Below, piece after piece: positions 17,483 through 25,040 of a stretch of DNA of 64,000 nt (position 1 is its first letter; every line of letters begins with the position of its first letter). The position numbers and the translations under genes are program-made. The DNA is from Vibrio sp. qd031. GTDB taxonomy: Bacteria; Pseudomonadota; Gammaproteobacteria; Enterobacterales; Vibrionaceae. Location of the stretch: contig NZ_JXQD01000005.1 of the NCBI RefSeq assembly GCF_002100145.1, forward strand, positions 62,001 through 126,000, in the 5' to 3' direction. A model generated the notes under the pieces. The model saw only the letters and a program-made list of their open reading frames with translations. It was not told the DNA's origin and did not search any database.

Positions 17483-18457
17483 TTACATTTCAATAGATCT
17501 AGCAATCTCCTTACAGATTTTTTTAGTTAGGAATGATGTTTCTTCAGGTTCATTTTTTGCAAGAAAGTCTTCTAATTCAGTTTCAAATTCCCTTTCTAGA
17601 TTTCCTTCGAAGCGTTGAAGAATATTAAAAAACTGCGCATCAAAATGACATTTATGTCTATTTAAACATTCCAATGATTCGGTTAGTACACGGTCTATCT
17701 CATTGTTGTTTAATAGTAGGCTTATTAATAGAGAATATGCAGAGTGACTATATATATCCGGAGTTAAGGCCGAACTAGCCAACCGTTTTGATAGTTGTAT
17801 ACGCTCTGACACAGGCGTGCAATTATTGTCGTATAGGAGGTAATAGTATAACCAACGAGCGTTACTAGGCTCTTCTCTATGTTGCATTGTAAGTAATTTA
17901 AGATTTCTTTCAGATTTATATTGGAAGTGAGTTGTGGATTTGTCGTAACCACTATGAGTAAAGGTAATAGGCAGTTTTTTAACGGTAGCGCTACGTGCTT
18001 CTATATACTCATGTACTCTACCATGAAATCTATGTTTTCCATTGTTGGGTAAAATCCTGATTAGAGAGTGTGTTATTCTAGACTCTGAAATAATTCTTGG
18101 GCATCCAAGTGAGTAATCCTCTCCATTTACTAAATACCTATGAATGGAATTTCTAATACTATTATTAGGGTCATCTATCAATCTTTCATCCGCATCTATG
18201 AAGATTATCCACTCATTGCTACAGTAATCTATTGCAGCATTTCTTGCTTCAGAAAAGGAGTTATTCCAAGAGCCTTGATATATTAGAACCTTATCACTAG
18301 GATAATTGCGAGCTAAACTAATTGTACTATCAGTGCTACCTGTATCATAAATAATTAGCTCATCTATGGATTCTATAATGGAACTTATGCAGTCATAGAT
18401 ATTTTTCTCTTCATCTTTAGTGATTATTACTGCACTAAATTTAATATCACTAACCAT
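17483..18457 (-). CDS. Family 2 glycosyltransferase, SunS-like, in the bacteriocin operon
   Basis: A 324-residue GT-A fold enzyme. 'SAVIITKDEEKNIYDCI' opens the nucleotide-sugar domain (residues 8-24), 'DTGSTDST' is at about residues 38-45, 'FSEARNAAIDYCSNEW' is at about residues 68-83 and the metal-binding DXD is in 'IFIDADERL' (about residues 85-93). Then come 'HRFHGRVHEYI' near residue 141 and 'HSGYDKS' near residue 167, followed by a helical C-terminal tail. From memory, this order (ARN...EW.FIDAD...FHG.VHE...GY) is shared with SunS, which glycosylates sublancin. The start overlaps the small two-TM gene by eight bases, so it belongs to the peptide operon. It could glycosylate Cys49 or the Ser/Thr residues of peptide B; a surface-polysaccharide role is the alternative. 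It is AT-rich compared with its neighbours. Confidence 0.88.
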   Translation of the reverse strand: MVSDIKFSAVIITKDEEKNIYDCISSIIESIDELIIYDTGSTDSTISLARNYPSDKVLIYQGSWNNSFSEARNAAIDYCSNEWIIFIDADERLIDDPNNSIRNSIHRYLVNGEDYSLGCPRIISESRITHSLIRILPNNGKHRFHGRVHEYIEARSATVKKLPITFTHSGYDKSTTHFQYKSERNLKLLTMQHREEPSNARWLYYYLLYDNNCTPVSERIQLSKRLASSALTPDIYSHSAYSLLISLLLNNNEIDRVLTESLECLNRHKCHFDAQFFNILQRFEGNLEREFETELEDFLAKNEPEETSFLTKKICKEIARSIEM

Positions 18458-18605
18458 TATTATGATACCTTAAGTAGTAGAATATCGCCGACGATATCAT
18501 GCCCAACACTTGTGTGGTTGTATTTTCTAAAGAACCACTGTGGTAGAATGAATAAATCGCTGAAACAAGAAAGAAGATGAATATTAAAATAAGTGTTAAT
18601 TTCAT
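18450..18605 (-). CDS. Two-TM 51-aa protein, candidate immunity protein
   Basis: A 51-residue open frame from ATG 18605 to TAG 18450, too short for standard ORF lists. It is preceded by a GGGA element about eight bases upstream. The product has an N-terminal hydrophobic helix (about residues 3-20, 'LTLILIFIFFLVSAIYSF'), a polar turn 'YHSGSLENTT' and a second hydrophobic helix (about residues 31-45), ending in basic 'RYHNNG'. It sits directly after the two leader peptides and overlaps the glycosyltransferase start by eight bases. Position, size and two-TM topology are those of microcin/class II bacteriocin immunity proteins; this role is inferred, with no family match recognised. Confidence 0.7.
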   Translation of the reverse strand: MKLTLILIFIFFLVSAIYSFYHSGSLENTTTQVLGMISSAIFYYLRYHNNG

Positions 18606-18620
18606 ATCACGTCCCATTTT

Positions 18621-18641
18621 GCCCGCTTTAAAAAAGCGGGC
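18621..18641 (-). other. Hairpin between peptide B and the candidate immunity gene
   Basis: Perfect 9-bp stem GCCCGCTTT/AAAGCGGGC with a three-base loop, starting nine bases after the peptide B stop. On the minus strand it is followed by AAAATGGG rather than a T-run. It may therefore stabilise the 3' end of the peptide mRNA or act as a leaky terminator, giving more peptide than downstream product. Confidence 0.65.
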
Positions 18642-18649
18642 CGATTATT

Positions 18650-18814
18650 TTACCTAGCTCCACCCACACATCCGTATGGTGATGGCGTAGGAATTGGTCT
18701 ATTAGATATATATCGGCCGAGGGCACGACCAATATCATAGGATAGATCACCAGGATTGCCACCACTGACTTTTAACAATTCACTTTCATCTAGTGTTTTA
18801 TTTACCTTTTCCAT
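18650..18814 (-). CDS. Double-glycine leader peptide B, candidate bacteriocin (54 aa)
   Basis: A 54-residue frame from ATG 18814 (Shine-Dalgarno TAGGAG nine bases upstream) to TAA 18650. The leader ends in 'LDESELLKVSGG' (residues 8-19), a textbook C39-peptidase recognition site with GG at residues 18-19. The mature part would be 35 residues, starting 'NPGDLSYDIGRALGRYISN'. It contains a GxxxG motif (GRALG, residues 29-33), a proline-rich stretch 'RPIPTPSPYG' and a single Cys49 in 'YGCVGG'. The single cysteine excludes an internal disulfide and is a candidate for S-glycosylation; Ser/Thr in TPSP are alternative sites. It lies 12 bases downstream of peptide A in the same operon. Confidence 0.82.
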   Translation of the reverse strand: MEKVNKTLDESELLKVSGGNPGDLSYDIGRALGRYISNRPIPTPSPYGCVGGAR

Positions 18815-18826
18815 TTGAAATATCTC

Positions 18827-18982
18827 CTATTTTTTCTCGTTGTATCCATCTCTAAATCCACGGGAAAATTTGTAAATCTCATTGGCAGCGGCAACTAATC
18901 CAGCCGCTGCACCTATTGCGACAATAACAGGAGGAATGCCACCAGAAACTTTCTGTAAATTGTCTTTGTTTAATTCTCTCAT
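18827..18982 (-). CDS. Double-glycine leader peptide A, candidate bacteriocin (51 aa)
   Basis: A 51-residue frame from ATG 18982 to TAG 18827, with AAAAGGATATAATT as ribosome-binding region (AAGGA, eight-base spacing). The leader is MRELNKDNLQKVSGG; the GG at residues 14-15 marks the cleavage site. The 36-residue mature part begins 'IPPVIVAIGAAAGLVAAANE', strongly hydrophobic with a GxxxG motif (GAAAG), and ends in a charged amphipathic tail 'YKFSRGFRDGYNEKK' carrying a second GxxxG (GFRDG). It has no cysteines. Two adjacent GG peptides each with GxxxG is the pattern of two-peptide bacteriocins. The exporter with C39 peptidase lies 262 bases upstream on the same strand. Confidence 0.85.
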   Translation of the reverse strand: MRELNKDNLQKVSGGIPPVIVAIGAAAGLVAAANEIYKFSRGFRDGYNEKK

Positions 18983-19053
18983 AATTATATCCTTTTAATT
19001 TATTACTTCATTATTGAAGCTATATAATTATGGGTGAAAGTTTCATTAAATAA

Positions 19054-19071
19054 ACTACTCGTATGGGTAGT
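19054..19071. promoter_or_regulatory. 18-bp imperfect dyad upstream of the peptide genes, candidate operator
   Basis: Plus-strand ACTACTCGTATGGGTAGT matches its reverse complement at 14 of 18 positions, with perfect ACTAC/GTAGT ends. It lies about 72-89 bases upstream of the peptide A start in a very AT-rich region; TATA-like stretches downstream (near 19019-19030) could be a -10. The size suits a dimeric LuxR-type HTH, such as the one encoded at 22564. Rest of 18983-19244: AT-rich, no gene seen. Confidence 0.5.
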
Positions 19072-19244
19072 TATATATTTGTTGTTTTCTATAAAATAGT
19101 ACTCAAATTTAATATGGTCACATTTTATGAACAATGTAATGGATGATTTGGGAGCAGCTTCAAATTAGTGATGCAACGAAATGAAAACTTAAAGTATCCA
19201 AGAGAGGCGGATCGATATTTGGTTATAGATAAGGTGGGGAACAC

Positions 19245-21314
19245 TCATAACTCCAACACCCGATCAGCACTTCGAATAGTCTCCGGCCGATGCGCCACAA
19301 TCACGCGGGTTATGTTTAACCGCTTAATATTCTCATTCACGATCGCCTCGTTGGTTACATCCAAGTGCGAGGTGGCTTCATCCAAAAACAGGATTTTTGG
19401 GCGTCTATAGAGGGCTCTAGCCAACAGTACCCTCTGTTTTTGCCCTCCTGAAAGCGCAGCACCCATATCACCGATTAGAGTGTTGTAGTTCATTGGCATC
19501 GTCATAATATCGTCGTGAACGTTTGCCATGCAGGCGCACTCGACTAGCCAATCTCGGTCTAAGTTTGCGTCAAAAAAAGCGATGTTGTCTGCGATGGAGC
19601 CAGAGACTAAATGGTCGTCTTGCATAACGGCAGCAATTTGTTGTCGGTAATTGTCGATGCTGTGAATGTCGCTGCCATCGATTGTGATTGTGCCGGAGCT
19701 GGGAGTGAGTAATCCCATCAGGCATTTCACTAGGGTGGTTTTTCCGCAGCCGGACGGTCCGGTGATTGCGATGGAGTCACCGGCGTTAATCGTAAAAGAT
19801 AACTCGGTAAAAGCGGGAGGCTCAGAGTCACTGTAGCGGTAGCTGATGTTGTGGATGCGTAGTTGCCCATTAATGTTTTGTACAAGCGGGATACCGCTGC
19901 GGGCGGTCTCTGTTGGGGTTAGAGCAATATCGGCTAGGCGCTCCAAATGCACGCTGAGCATTTTGATTTCGATGCCTTTTGAAATGAGCGAGTCGATGCT
20001 GTTGGTGAAATGGTTTTTGTAACTCATGAACGCATACAACATGCCGATGGACAAGACGTTTCCCATCACTGCGGTTGCAGCAAAATAGACCACCAAAATG
20101 TTCTCTATGCCAAACAGCAGTGCGTTTGCTAGCGAGAAACTGAGCGTCCATTTGCCTATGGCGATGTCTTGATTCATCGCATCGGCGTATCTGTTGTGCC
20201 AAAGGTTTTGTCGCTCGCTTTCTTTGCCAAATACTTTGACGCTTTGTATGGCGCGAACGGTTTCCATAAAGTTTGAGTTTTCTTTGGCGTGACTAATAAT
20301 GCTGTTTTCGGTAAGTCGCTTTATAGGCCTATACAGTGCCGCGCGCAACATCGCGTAAAGGGCGACACTCGCCAAAACAATCAAGGTGAGTTTAACGCTA
20401 TACAGCAGCATCATTACCAGCGTTACTATCGCGAGTACACCGTCAACGATAACCGACACAATTCCAGTGCTAAGGAGCTCTTTAATTTCGTGTAGCGACC
20501 CAAACCTCGACACAATGTCGCCCATGTGGCGCTTTTCAAAGTAGTCCATCGGCAGGTGCACTATGTGCCGAAATAGATTGGCTGCCATTTGAATGCTGAG
20601 TTTGCTCGATAAGTGAAGCACCAACAGGCCTCGTAACCACTCGGTTAACGACTGAACCAGCATCAATAAGGCAAAGCCTATGGCAAGCACTGCCAGTAAC
20701 TGGGTATCTCGTGTGAGCAGTACATCGTCTATGACAGTTTGCATATAAAAGGGGCTGGCTATGGCAAATATCTGCAATAGCAGTGACAGCAGTAATATTT
20801 GTAAGATGTGCCGTTTTAGCCCCGTAACACGCGTCCATAGCTGGTGGAAGTGCAGCGTTTGTTTGTATTCTGCTGCCGAAAACTGTTGTGAAGGGGTGAG
20901 CTCTAAGGCAATTCCGGTGAAGTGATTAGAAAACTCAGACAACGTCATACTTTTTTGGCCGCTTGCGGGGTCGTGGATCACCGCATGTTTGCTATTAACG
21001 TGTTTGAGTACCACAAAATGGTTCATGTCCCAGTGAAGCACGCAGGGAGTTTGCAACTGGGGGAGGTGCTCCATATCGAGTTGAAGAGCGCGGCCGATGA
21101 GGTCTAATTGACTCGCCATACTCATTAACTGTTTTAAGTTCACTCCATGGTTAGACACCGAAAAACGCTGCCGAAAGTGCGCCAGATCGCCGCGATACCC
21201 ATGGAAATGCGCAACCATCGCCAAGCACGCCAAGCCACACTCTGCCGCTTCGGTTTGACGTACCACAGGCAGATGCTGTGACGTCCCTAGTTTCAATAAT
21301 GTATGTGTCGACAC
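19245..21314 (-). CDS. Peptidase-containing ABC exporter (C39, CvaB-like) for double-glycine peptides
   Basis: About 689 residues. The N-terminal C39 peptidase domain has the catalytic Cys in 'RQTEAAECGLACLAMV' (about residues 19-34), the His in 'HWDMNHFVVLK' and the Asp in 'HDPASG'. A six-helix membrane domain follows (about residues 155-430), then an ABC ATPase with Walker A 'GPSGCGKTT', signature 'LSGGQKQR' and Walker B 'ILFLDEATSHLD'. All catalytic residues are present, so it should both cleave GG leaders and export the peptides. The frame extends to 21359. GTG 21314 is preferred because it follows AGGGAG with a nine-base spacer and shares its first base with the upstream stop codon, i.e. 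tight coupling to the HlyD gene. Confidence 0.93.
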   Translation of the reverse strand: MSTHTLLKLGTSQHLPVVRQTEAAECGLACLAMVAHFHGYRGDLAHFRQRFSVSNHGVNLKQLMSMASQLDLIGRALQLDMEHLPQLQTPCVLHWDMNHFVVLKHVNSKHAVIHDPASGQKSMTLSEFSNHFTGIALELTPSQQFSAAEYKQTLHFHQLWTRVTGLKRHILQILLLSLLLQIFAIASPFYMQTVIDDVLLTRDTQLLAVLAIGFALLMLVQSLTEWLRGLLVLHLSSKLSIQMAANLFRHIVHLPMDYFEKRHMGDIVSRFGSLHEIKELLSTGIVSVIVDGVLAIVTLVMMLLYSVKLTLIVLASVALYAMLRAALYRPIKRLTENSIISHAKENSNFMETVRAIQSVKVFGKESERQNLWHNRYADAMNQDIAIGKWTLSFSLANALLFGIENILVVYFAATAVMGNVLSIGMLYAFMSYKNHFTNSIDSLISKGIEIKMLSVHLERLADIALTPTETARSGIPLVQNINGQLRIHNISYRYSDSEPPAFTELSFTINAGDSIAITGPSGCGKTTLVKCLMGLLTPSSGTITIDGSDIHSIDNYRQQIAAVMQDDHLVSGSIADNIAFFDANLDRDWLVECACMANVHDDIMTMPMNYNTLIGDMGAALSGGQKQRVLLARALYRRPKILFLDEATSHLDVTNEAIVNENIKRLNITRVIVAHRPETIRSADRVLEL

Positions 21315-22567
21315 TACACAAATCTCCCTTTTAAACTGAGTAATGGCTCGAGCAACCACTCCAGCAATGAGCGCTCATCCAGCCGAATGTGAGCGTCAAA
21401 CTGAATGCCTGGCTGCAGTGAAAAGCTCTTGCCGTAGGCCTGCACCTGTTGTGAGTCGATTTTCACCGTGACCCTATAGCTTGGCTGGCTAATATGCAGA
21501 GGGAGATGCTGCCATTCATTGGGAATGAGCACATTTTTACTGATCTCGACGACCTCTCCTTGGTAGACCCCAAACTTTTGAAACGGAAAAGCGGTGTATT
21601 TGAGCGCGACGCTTTGCCCAGGTTGAATAAAACCAATCGCGTGAGAAGGCACCAGCAATTCACCTTGCAACGTACTGTGTTGTGGTAAGACGCTGAGCAG
21701 TGGCGTTTGGCTGGAGACATGTTGTCCCTGGTGCAGCTGCATACTGCTAATCACGCCAGCTTGCTCTGCACGTAGTACAAATTGATGGTTGGATTGCGCG
21801 TCAAGCAGCTGGCGTTGCAGTTGGTAATGCTGTGCTTTAAGCTGATCGAGTTGGTTTTTCTGCTCGGTAGGCAGCAGGCTAAGCTGTTGGTCAATGTTGA
21901 TGAGTTGCTGATGATTTTGGCTTTGTTGCTGCAGCAGGTTTTCTCGCTGCGCAACTAAATTTAGGTACTGGCGGTGTACTTCATTATGTTGCACCTGCGT
22001 GATGTGCTTTTGCTTTAGTAGCCCATCGAGGGCAGAGAGCTGCTGCGCAGAAAGTCGCTGCTGCAGCTCCAGTGTCTCCAGTTGCGCCTCAATGTGAGTG
22101 AGTCGCTGCTCGATGCCTTTTCGGTCTAAAGACAGTTGTTGGGTGCGATGTTCAATGGTGTGCAGAACGCGATCTTGTTGTTCTTGAAGCAGGGCTTGCT
22201 GGCCTTGCAGTACGCTGATGTGAGCCGCGAGGGTCTCTTTACCTGCGGTGCTGACTTTTGACGAGCCAATAATGGCCAGCGGTTGCCCTAACTCAACATT
22301 AACCCCTTCTTCTACTAAGACTTTTTTTACAATACCGGACTGCGGGGAATACACTTTAAGAATGCCTTTATCTGGCATCAGCACGCCGGTAACACGCTCT
22401 TGCCGCGCAAAGCTGGCGTGGGCTAGGAAGGTGCCAAAAATGACAACAAGCGTAAGTAGAACACCCACTACCATAGGCTGAGACAACGGTTGTAGCAGCA
22501 GTACATCGCCTTCCAGACGAGTCTGTTGCTGCTTAAGGGCTTTGCGCCGAAACAGTGTGCTTCTCAT
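21314..22567 (-). CDS. HlyD-family periplasmic adaptor for the peptide exporter
   Basis: A 417-residue membrane fusion protein (CvaA-like). One TM helix is at about residues 31-50 ('QPMVVGVLLTLVVIFGTFL'), followed by a lipoyl/barrel half with 'VYSPQSGIVKKVLVEEGVNVELGQPLAIIGS' (about residues 68-98). A long Gln/Leu-rich coiled coil spans about residues 120-255, and the second barrel half has 'VLRAEQAGVISSMQLHQGQHVS'. It bridges the inner-membrane ABC exporter to an outer-membrane TolC-like channel, which is not encoded here. The start ATG overlaps the stop of the upstream HTH gene (ATGA), and its stop overlaps the ABC start. Confidence 0.92.
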   Translation of the reverse strand: MRSTLFRRKALKQQQTRLEGDVLLLQPLSQPMVVGVLLTLVVIFGTFLAHASFARQERVTGVLMPDKGILKVYSPQSGIVKKVLVEEGVNVELGQPLAIIGSSKVSTAGKETLAAHISVLQGQQALLQEQQDRVLHTIEHRTQQLSLDRKGIEQRLTHIEAQLETLELQQRLSAQQLSALDGLLKQKHITQVQHNEVHRQYLNLVAQRENLLQQQSQNHQQLINIDQQLSLLPTEQKNQLDQLKAQHYQLQRQLLDAQSNHQFVLRAEQAGVISSMQLHQGQHVSSQTPLLSVLPQHSTLQGELLVPSHAIGFIQPGQSVALKYTAFPFQKFGVYQGEVVEISKNVLIPNEWQHLPLHISQPSYRVTVKIDSQQVQAYGKSFSLQPGIQFDAHIRLDERSLLEWLLEPLLSLKGRFV

Positions 22568-22767
22568 TTTGACGCCTCAACACCGAGTAGGAAGGCTTGG
22601 TCATTGAGCAGTCGCGCGGTTAACTCGGTGCGACATTGCACCTCGTGAATCCGAAACAGTTGCTTGCAGTGATACTTTACGGTGTTTTCAGAAATGTAGA
22701 GCTGGCGCGCAATCTGCTTATTGGACAGTCCTTGGCAAAGAAGTTGCGCGACTCGTTGCTGTTTCAT
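22564..22767 (-). CDS. Stand-alone LuxR-type HTH protein, candidate cluster regulator
   Basis: Only 67 residues, consisting almost wholly of a GerE/LuxR DNA-binding domain: 'VAQLLCQGLSNKQIARQLYISENTVKYHCKQLF' (about residues 6-38), with the recognition helix in 'SENTVKYH'. It has no receiver or ligand domain, so it resembles free HTH proteins that act as dimers or respond to protein partners. ATG 22767 follows GGGGAGATGAGCC. It is the first gene of the exporter operon, overlapping hlyD by four bases, so it probably regulates its own operon and perhaps the peptide promoter. Confidence 0.85.
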   Translation of the reverse strand: MKQQRVAQLLCQGLSNKQIARQLYISENTVKYHCKQLFRIHEVQCRTELTARLLNDQAFLLGVEASK

Positions 22768-23115
22768 GGCTCATCTCCCCACGTAATGACGTTATGAGTG
22801 TTGGCTGAGCGTGGTTTATCTTCCAAGTGAATTTGGCTTGATTGAGAGAGGTTTATCGTTCTTGTATGTAACGACATAAAGGCATGCAAAGAAACGGGAT
22901 CTGGCTAGTAAATTGATGCCCTCAAGTGCAGGGAAGTGCTAGCCTCAGAGAATTGGCTCCAAGATAACTGTACGGAGACAACTGTGCAGGTTTTGGTATT
23001 AAAAAGGCCAAGCGATGTGTGAGTCGCTTGGCTGTAATGTTGGCTTCTAGCGTCGCTTTGCGCTGACTAGAAAACTGTACATAGAAAACTATATATAGAA
23101 AACTATGTATAGAAA
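22768..23115. other. 348-bp region between dsbD and the exporter operon
   Basis: Contains the presumed promoter of the exporter operon near its 22760-22990 part, the dsbD terminator (23007-23032) and a 14-bp tandem repeat (23068-23118). A 37-codon frame at 22764-22877 (minus) ends with an ATGA overlap into the HTH gene but lacks a ribosome-binding site. Nothing else is seen. Confidence 0.5.
23001..23032 (-). terminator. Intrinsic terminator downstream of dsbD
   Basis: Stem GCCAAGCG/CGCTTGGC at 23007-23032; on the minus strand followed by CCTTTTTAA (plus A-run 23001-23005). About 85 bases after the dsbD stop. Confidence 0.85.
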
Positions 23116-23118
23116 CTA
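23068..23118. repeat. 14-bp tandem repeat abutting the dsbD stop
   Basis: Three full units beginning TAGAAAACT (TAGAAAACTGTACA, TAGAAAACTATATA, TAGAAAACTATGTA) plus a partial fourth (TAGAAACTACG) that contains the dsbD stop codon in reverse. Likely a slippage-prone microsatellite. Confidence 0.75.
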
Positions 23119-24858
23119 CGGCTGAAGAGTTAAGTGCGCATTGAGATGCTGACTGAACCGGTCTGCATTCATAAACCCAGTCACGCGGGCTTGGGTGATT
23201 TTTTGTCCCCGTTCATTCCAAAACTCAATGGTCGGCAAACCAAGAACGCCTAGCTCTTTTAATAACTCAATGTCTTGGACGCGGTTTTTGGTGACATCCG
23301 CTTGCAGTAGCACCATGTTTTCCAATAGCGGCTCAACTTGAGCGTCGTGGAAGGTGTATTTTTCAAACTCCTTACATGCGCTGCACCAGTCGGCATAAAA
23401 ATCGAGCATGACTGGCTTGCCTTCAAGCTTGGCACGAGCCAACTGTTTATTAAGATCAAACACGGTGTCAATTTTGACAAACTCAATGCTCGATGCCGGA
23501 GCTTGTTGCGCAGCGTGAATGTCGAGCAACGGCTTGGTTGACGCAACGATGCCCAGTACTGCTACGATTCCAATCAGGCTCTGTTTCCATCCGCCAAACT
23601 CAAAGCTGTTCTTCGCTTTAAATAACCAGCCGAAGGTGGCAAAACCGAGCAACGCCCACAATATTGCACTCCACAGATCTGGCAATATGCGCTCTAAGAA
23701 AAACAGAGGCGCGGCAAGCAGGATAAAGCCAAAGAACACTTTTACGCGCTCCATCCAAAGTCCGGATTTTGGCAGGAGCTTATTACCATAAACCGCCACC
23801 AAAATAAGAGGGATACCCATACCCAGTGCCAACGCATACAGTGCGAGTGCGCCAGTTAGCAGATCACCGCTTTGTGCAACGTATAGTAGTGCACCAGAAA
23901 GCGGTGCGGTTGTGCAGGGCGAGCATACCAAACCAGAGATTGCTCCCATGGTAAATACGCCAGCGGTGTTACCGCCACTTTGAGCATTGCTCCACTGGTT
24001 GAGTTTGGTCTGCACACTGCTTGGCAGTTGCAGGGTGTATACCCCAAACATAGACAGTGCCAGCAATACAAACAACACGCTGATGGTGATCAAGATTGCA
24101 GGGTGTTGTAGGGCCGCTTGAAACTGTACGCCCATTGACGCGACGACCAACCCTAATAGGGTGTAGGTGAGCGCCATACCTTGAACGTAGATAAAGGACA
24201 ATTTAAAGGCATGTCGAGGCGTTGTATTTCCTTGGCCGACCACGATGGAGGTGATAATTGGGTACATCGGAAATACGCAGGGCGTAAACGCAAGTCCCAC
24301 ACCTAGCAGTAGAAACAGCACTGGCGTCCACCCGTTGTCACCGAGTTTGGAGGCAAACGAGGCGTCTTGGCTTAAAGGTGCTGCTGAGCTTCCTATATCG
24401 GTTGCGGCGGCATTTGCAACCAAACTGATTGGAAAGGTGCGGCGTTCCGGTGGGTAGCAAAAACCCGCTTTTGCGCAGCCTTGGTACTCTACCGTGAGTT
24501 CTGCGTCGCTTGAGGTAACGGCGTCGAGGGTAAGCGTCGCCACAACGGGCTCGGTGTAAATATTGACGTCACCAAAAAACTCATCTTTGTATGGCGCTCC
24601 ATCGACAAGATCGACGTTCACAATGGTGGCATCGGTTGCCTTAAAGGACATTCTGGATTGATAGAGGTAATAGTCTGGGGCAACGTCCCACTCAACCTTA
24701 ATTTGATGTTGGCTTTGTGACACTTGAATAGGAAAAGCTTCATCAACAGGCACAAAACTGTTGCCACCATTAAAACTGCTGCTCGATGAAAAATCGGCAA
24801 AAGCAGAAAAAGACACTAGGGTGCAGAGCAGTAAACAAAAATGCTTGAGAGTTCGCAT
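23116..24858 (-). CDS. dsbD: Thiol:disulfide interchange protein DsbD
   Basis: A 580-residue inner-membrane reductant carrier, passing electrons from cytoplasmic thioredoxin to periplasmic DsbC/CcmG-type proteins. It has a signal peptide at residues 1-21. A periplasmic immunoglobulin-like domain has '[11 protein letters not shown]' (C-x5-C, about residues 130-140). A central eight-helix domain has '[14 protein letters not shown]' and '[13 protein letters not shown]', the two membrane cysteines. The C-terminal thioredoxin-like domain has CxxC in '[12 protein letters not shown]' near residue 490. All redox cysteines are in place. In E. coli cutA lies between dcuA and dsbD; here cutA is absent and 269 bases of non-coding DNA separate them. 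Confidence 0.96.
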   Translation of the reverse strand: MRTLKHFCLLLCTLVSFSAFADFSSSSSFNGGNSFVPVDEAFPIQVSQSQHQIKVEWDVAPDYYLYQSRMSFKATDATIVNVDLVDGAPYKDEFFGDVNIYTEPVVATLTLDAVTSSDAELTVEYQGCAKAGFCYPPERRTFPISLVANAAATDIGSSAAPLSQDASFASKLGDNGWTPVLFLLLGVGLAFTPCVFPMYPIITSIVVGQGNTTPRHAFKLSFIYVQGMALTYTLLGLVVASMGVQFQAALQHPAILITISVLFVLLALSMFGVYTLQLPSSVQTKLNQWSNAQSGGNTAGVFTMGAISGLVCSPCTTAPLSGALLYVAQSGDLLTGALALYALALGMGIPLILVAVYGNKLLPKSGLWMERVKVFFGFILLAAPLFFLERILPDLWSAILWALLGFATFGWLFKAKNSFEFGGWKQSLIGIVAVLGIVASTKPLLDIHAAQQAPASSIEFVKIDTVFDLNKQLARAKLEGKPVMLDFYADWCSACKEFEKYTFHDAQVEPLLENMVLLQADVTKNRVQDIELLKELGVLGLPTIEFWNERGQKITQARVTGFMNADRFSQHLNAHLTLQP

Positions 24859-25011
24859 GAAAAAGGCGGTTTCCTTAGTTCTGTGGTTGTGCTGTTACAT
24901 TAGACCGTCATTGCCGATGAATTGTTTCATCTCATTAGGCTATAGAGTACTGGAAAATTCACTGCAATGCATCGCTGGTCATTGGTTGCCTTTTTAGACT
25001 GTTAGTAAAAC

Positions 25012-25040
25012 GAAAAAATCCCAACCAAATGGTTGGGATT
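25012..25040 (-). terminator. Intrinsic terminator downstream of dcuA
   Basis: Stem AATCCCAACC/GGTTGGGATT around AAAT at 25017-25040; the minus-strand product continues TTTTTTCG. About 90 bases after the dcuA stop. Confidence 0.85.

Noticed and set aside
18650..18982. Class IIb microcin of the siderophore (MccE492) type
   Set aside because: Neither peptide has the Ser/Gly-rich C-terminal siderophore attachment tail, and no salmochelin-type enzymes are present.
22764..22877. 37-codon frame (minus) ending with an ATGA overlap into the LuxR HTH gene
   Set aside because: No ribosome-binding site ahead of its ATG and no GG leader or hydrophobic pattern; the overlap can be chance. Worth a look in Ribo-seq only.
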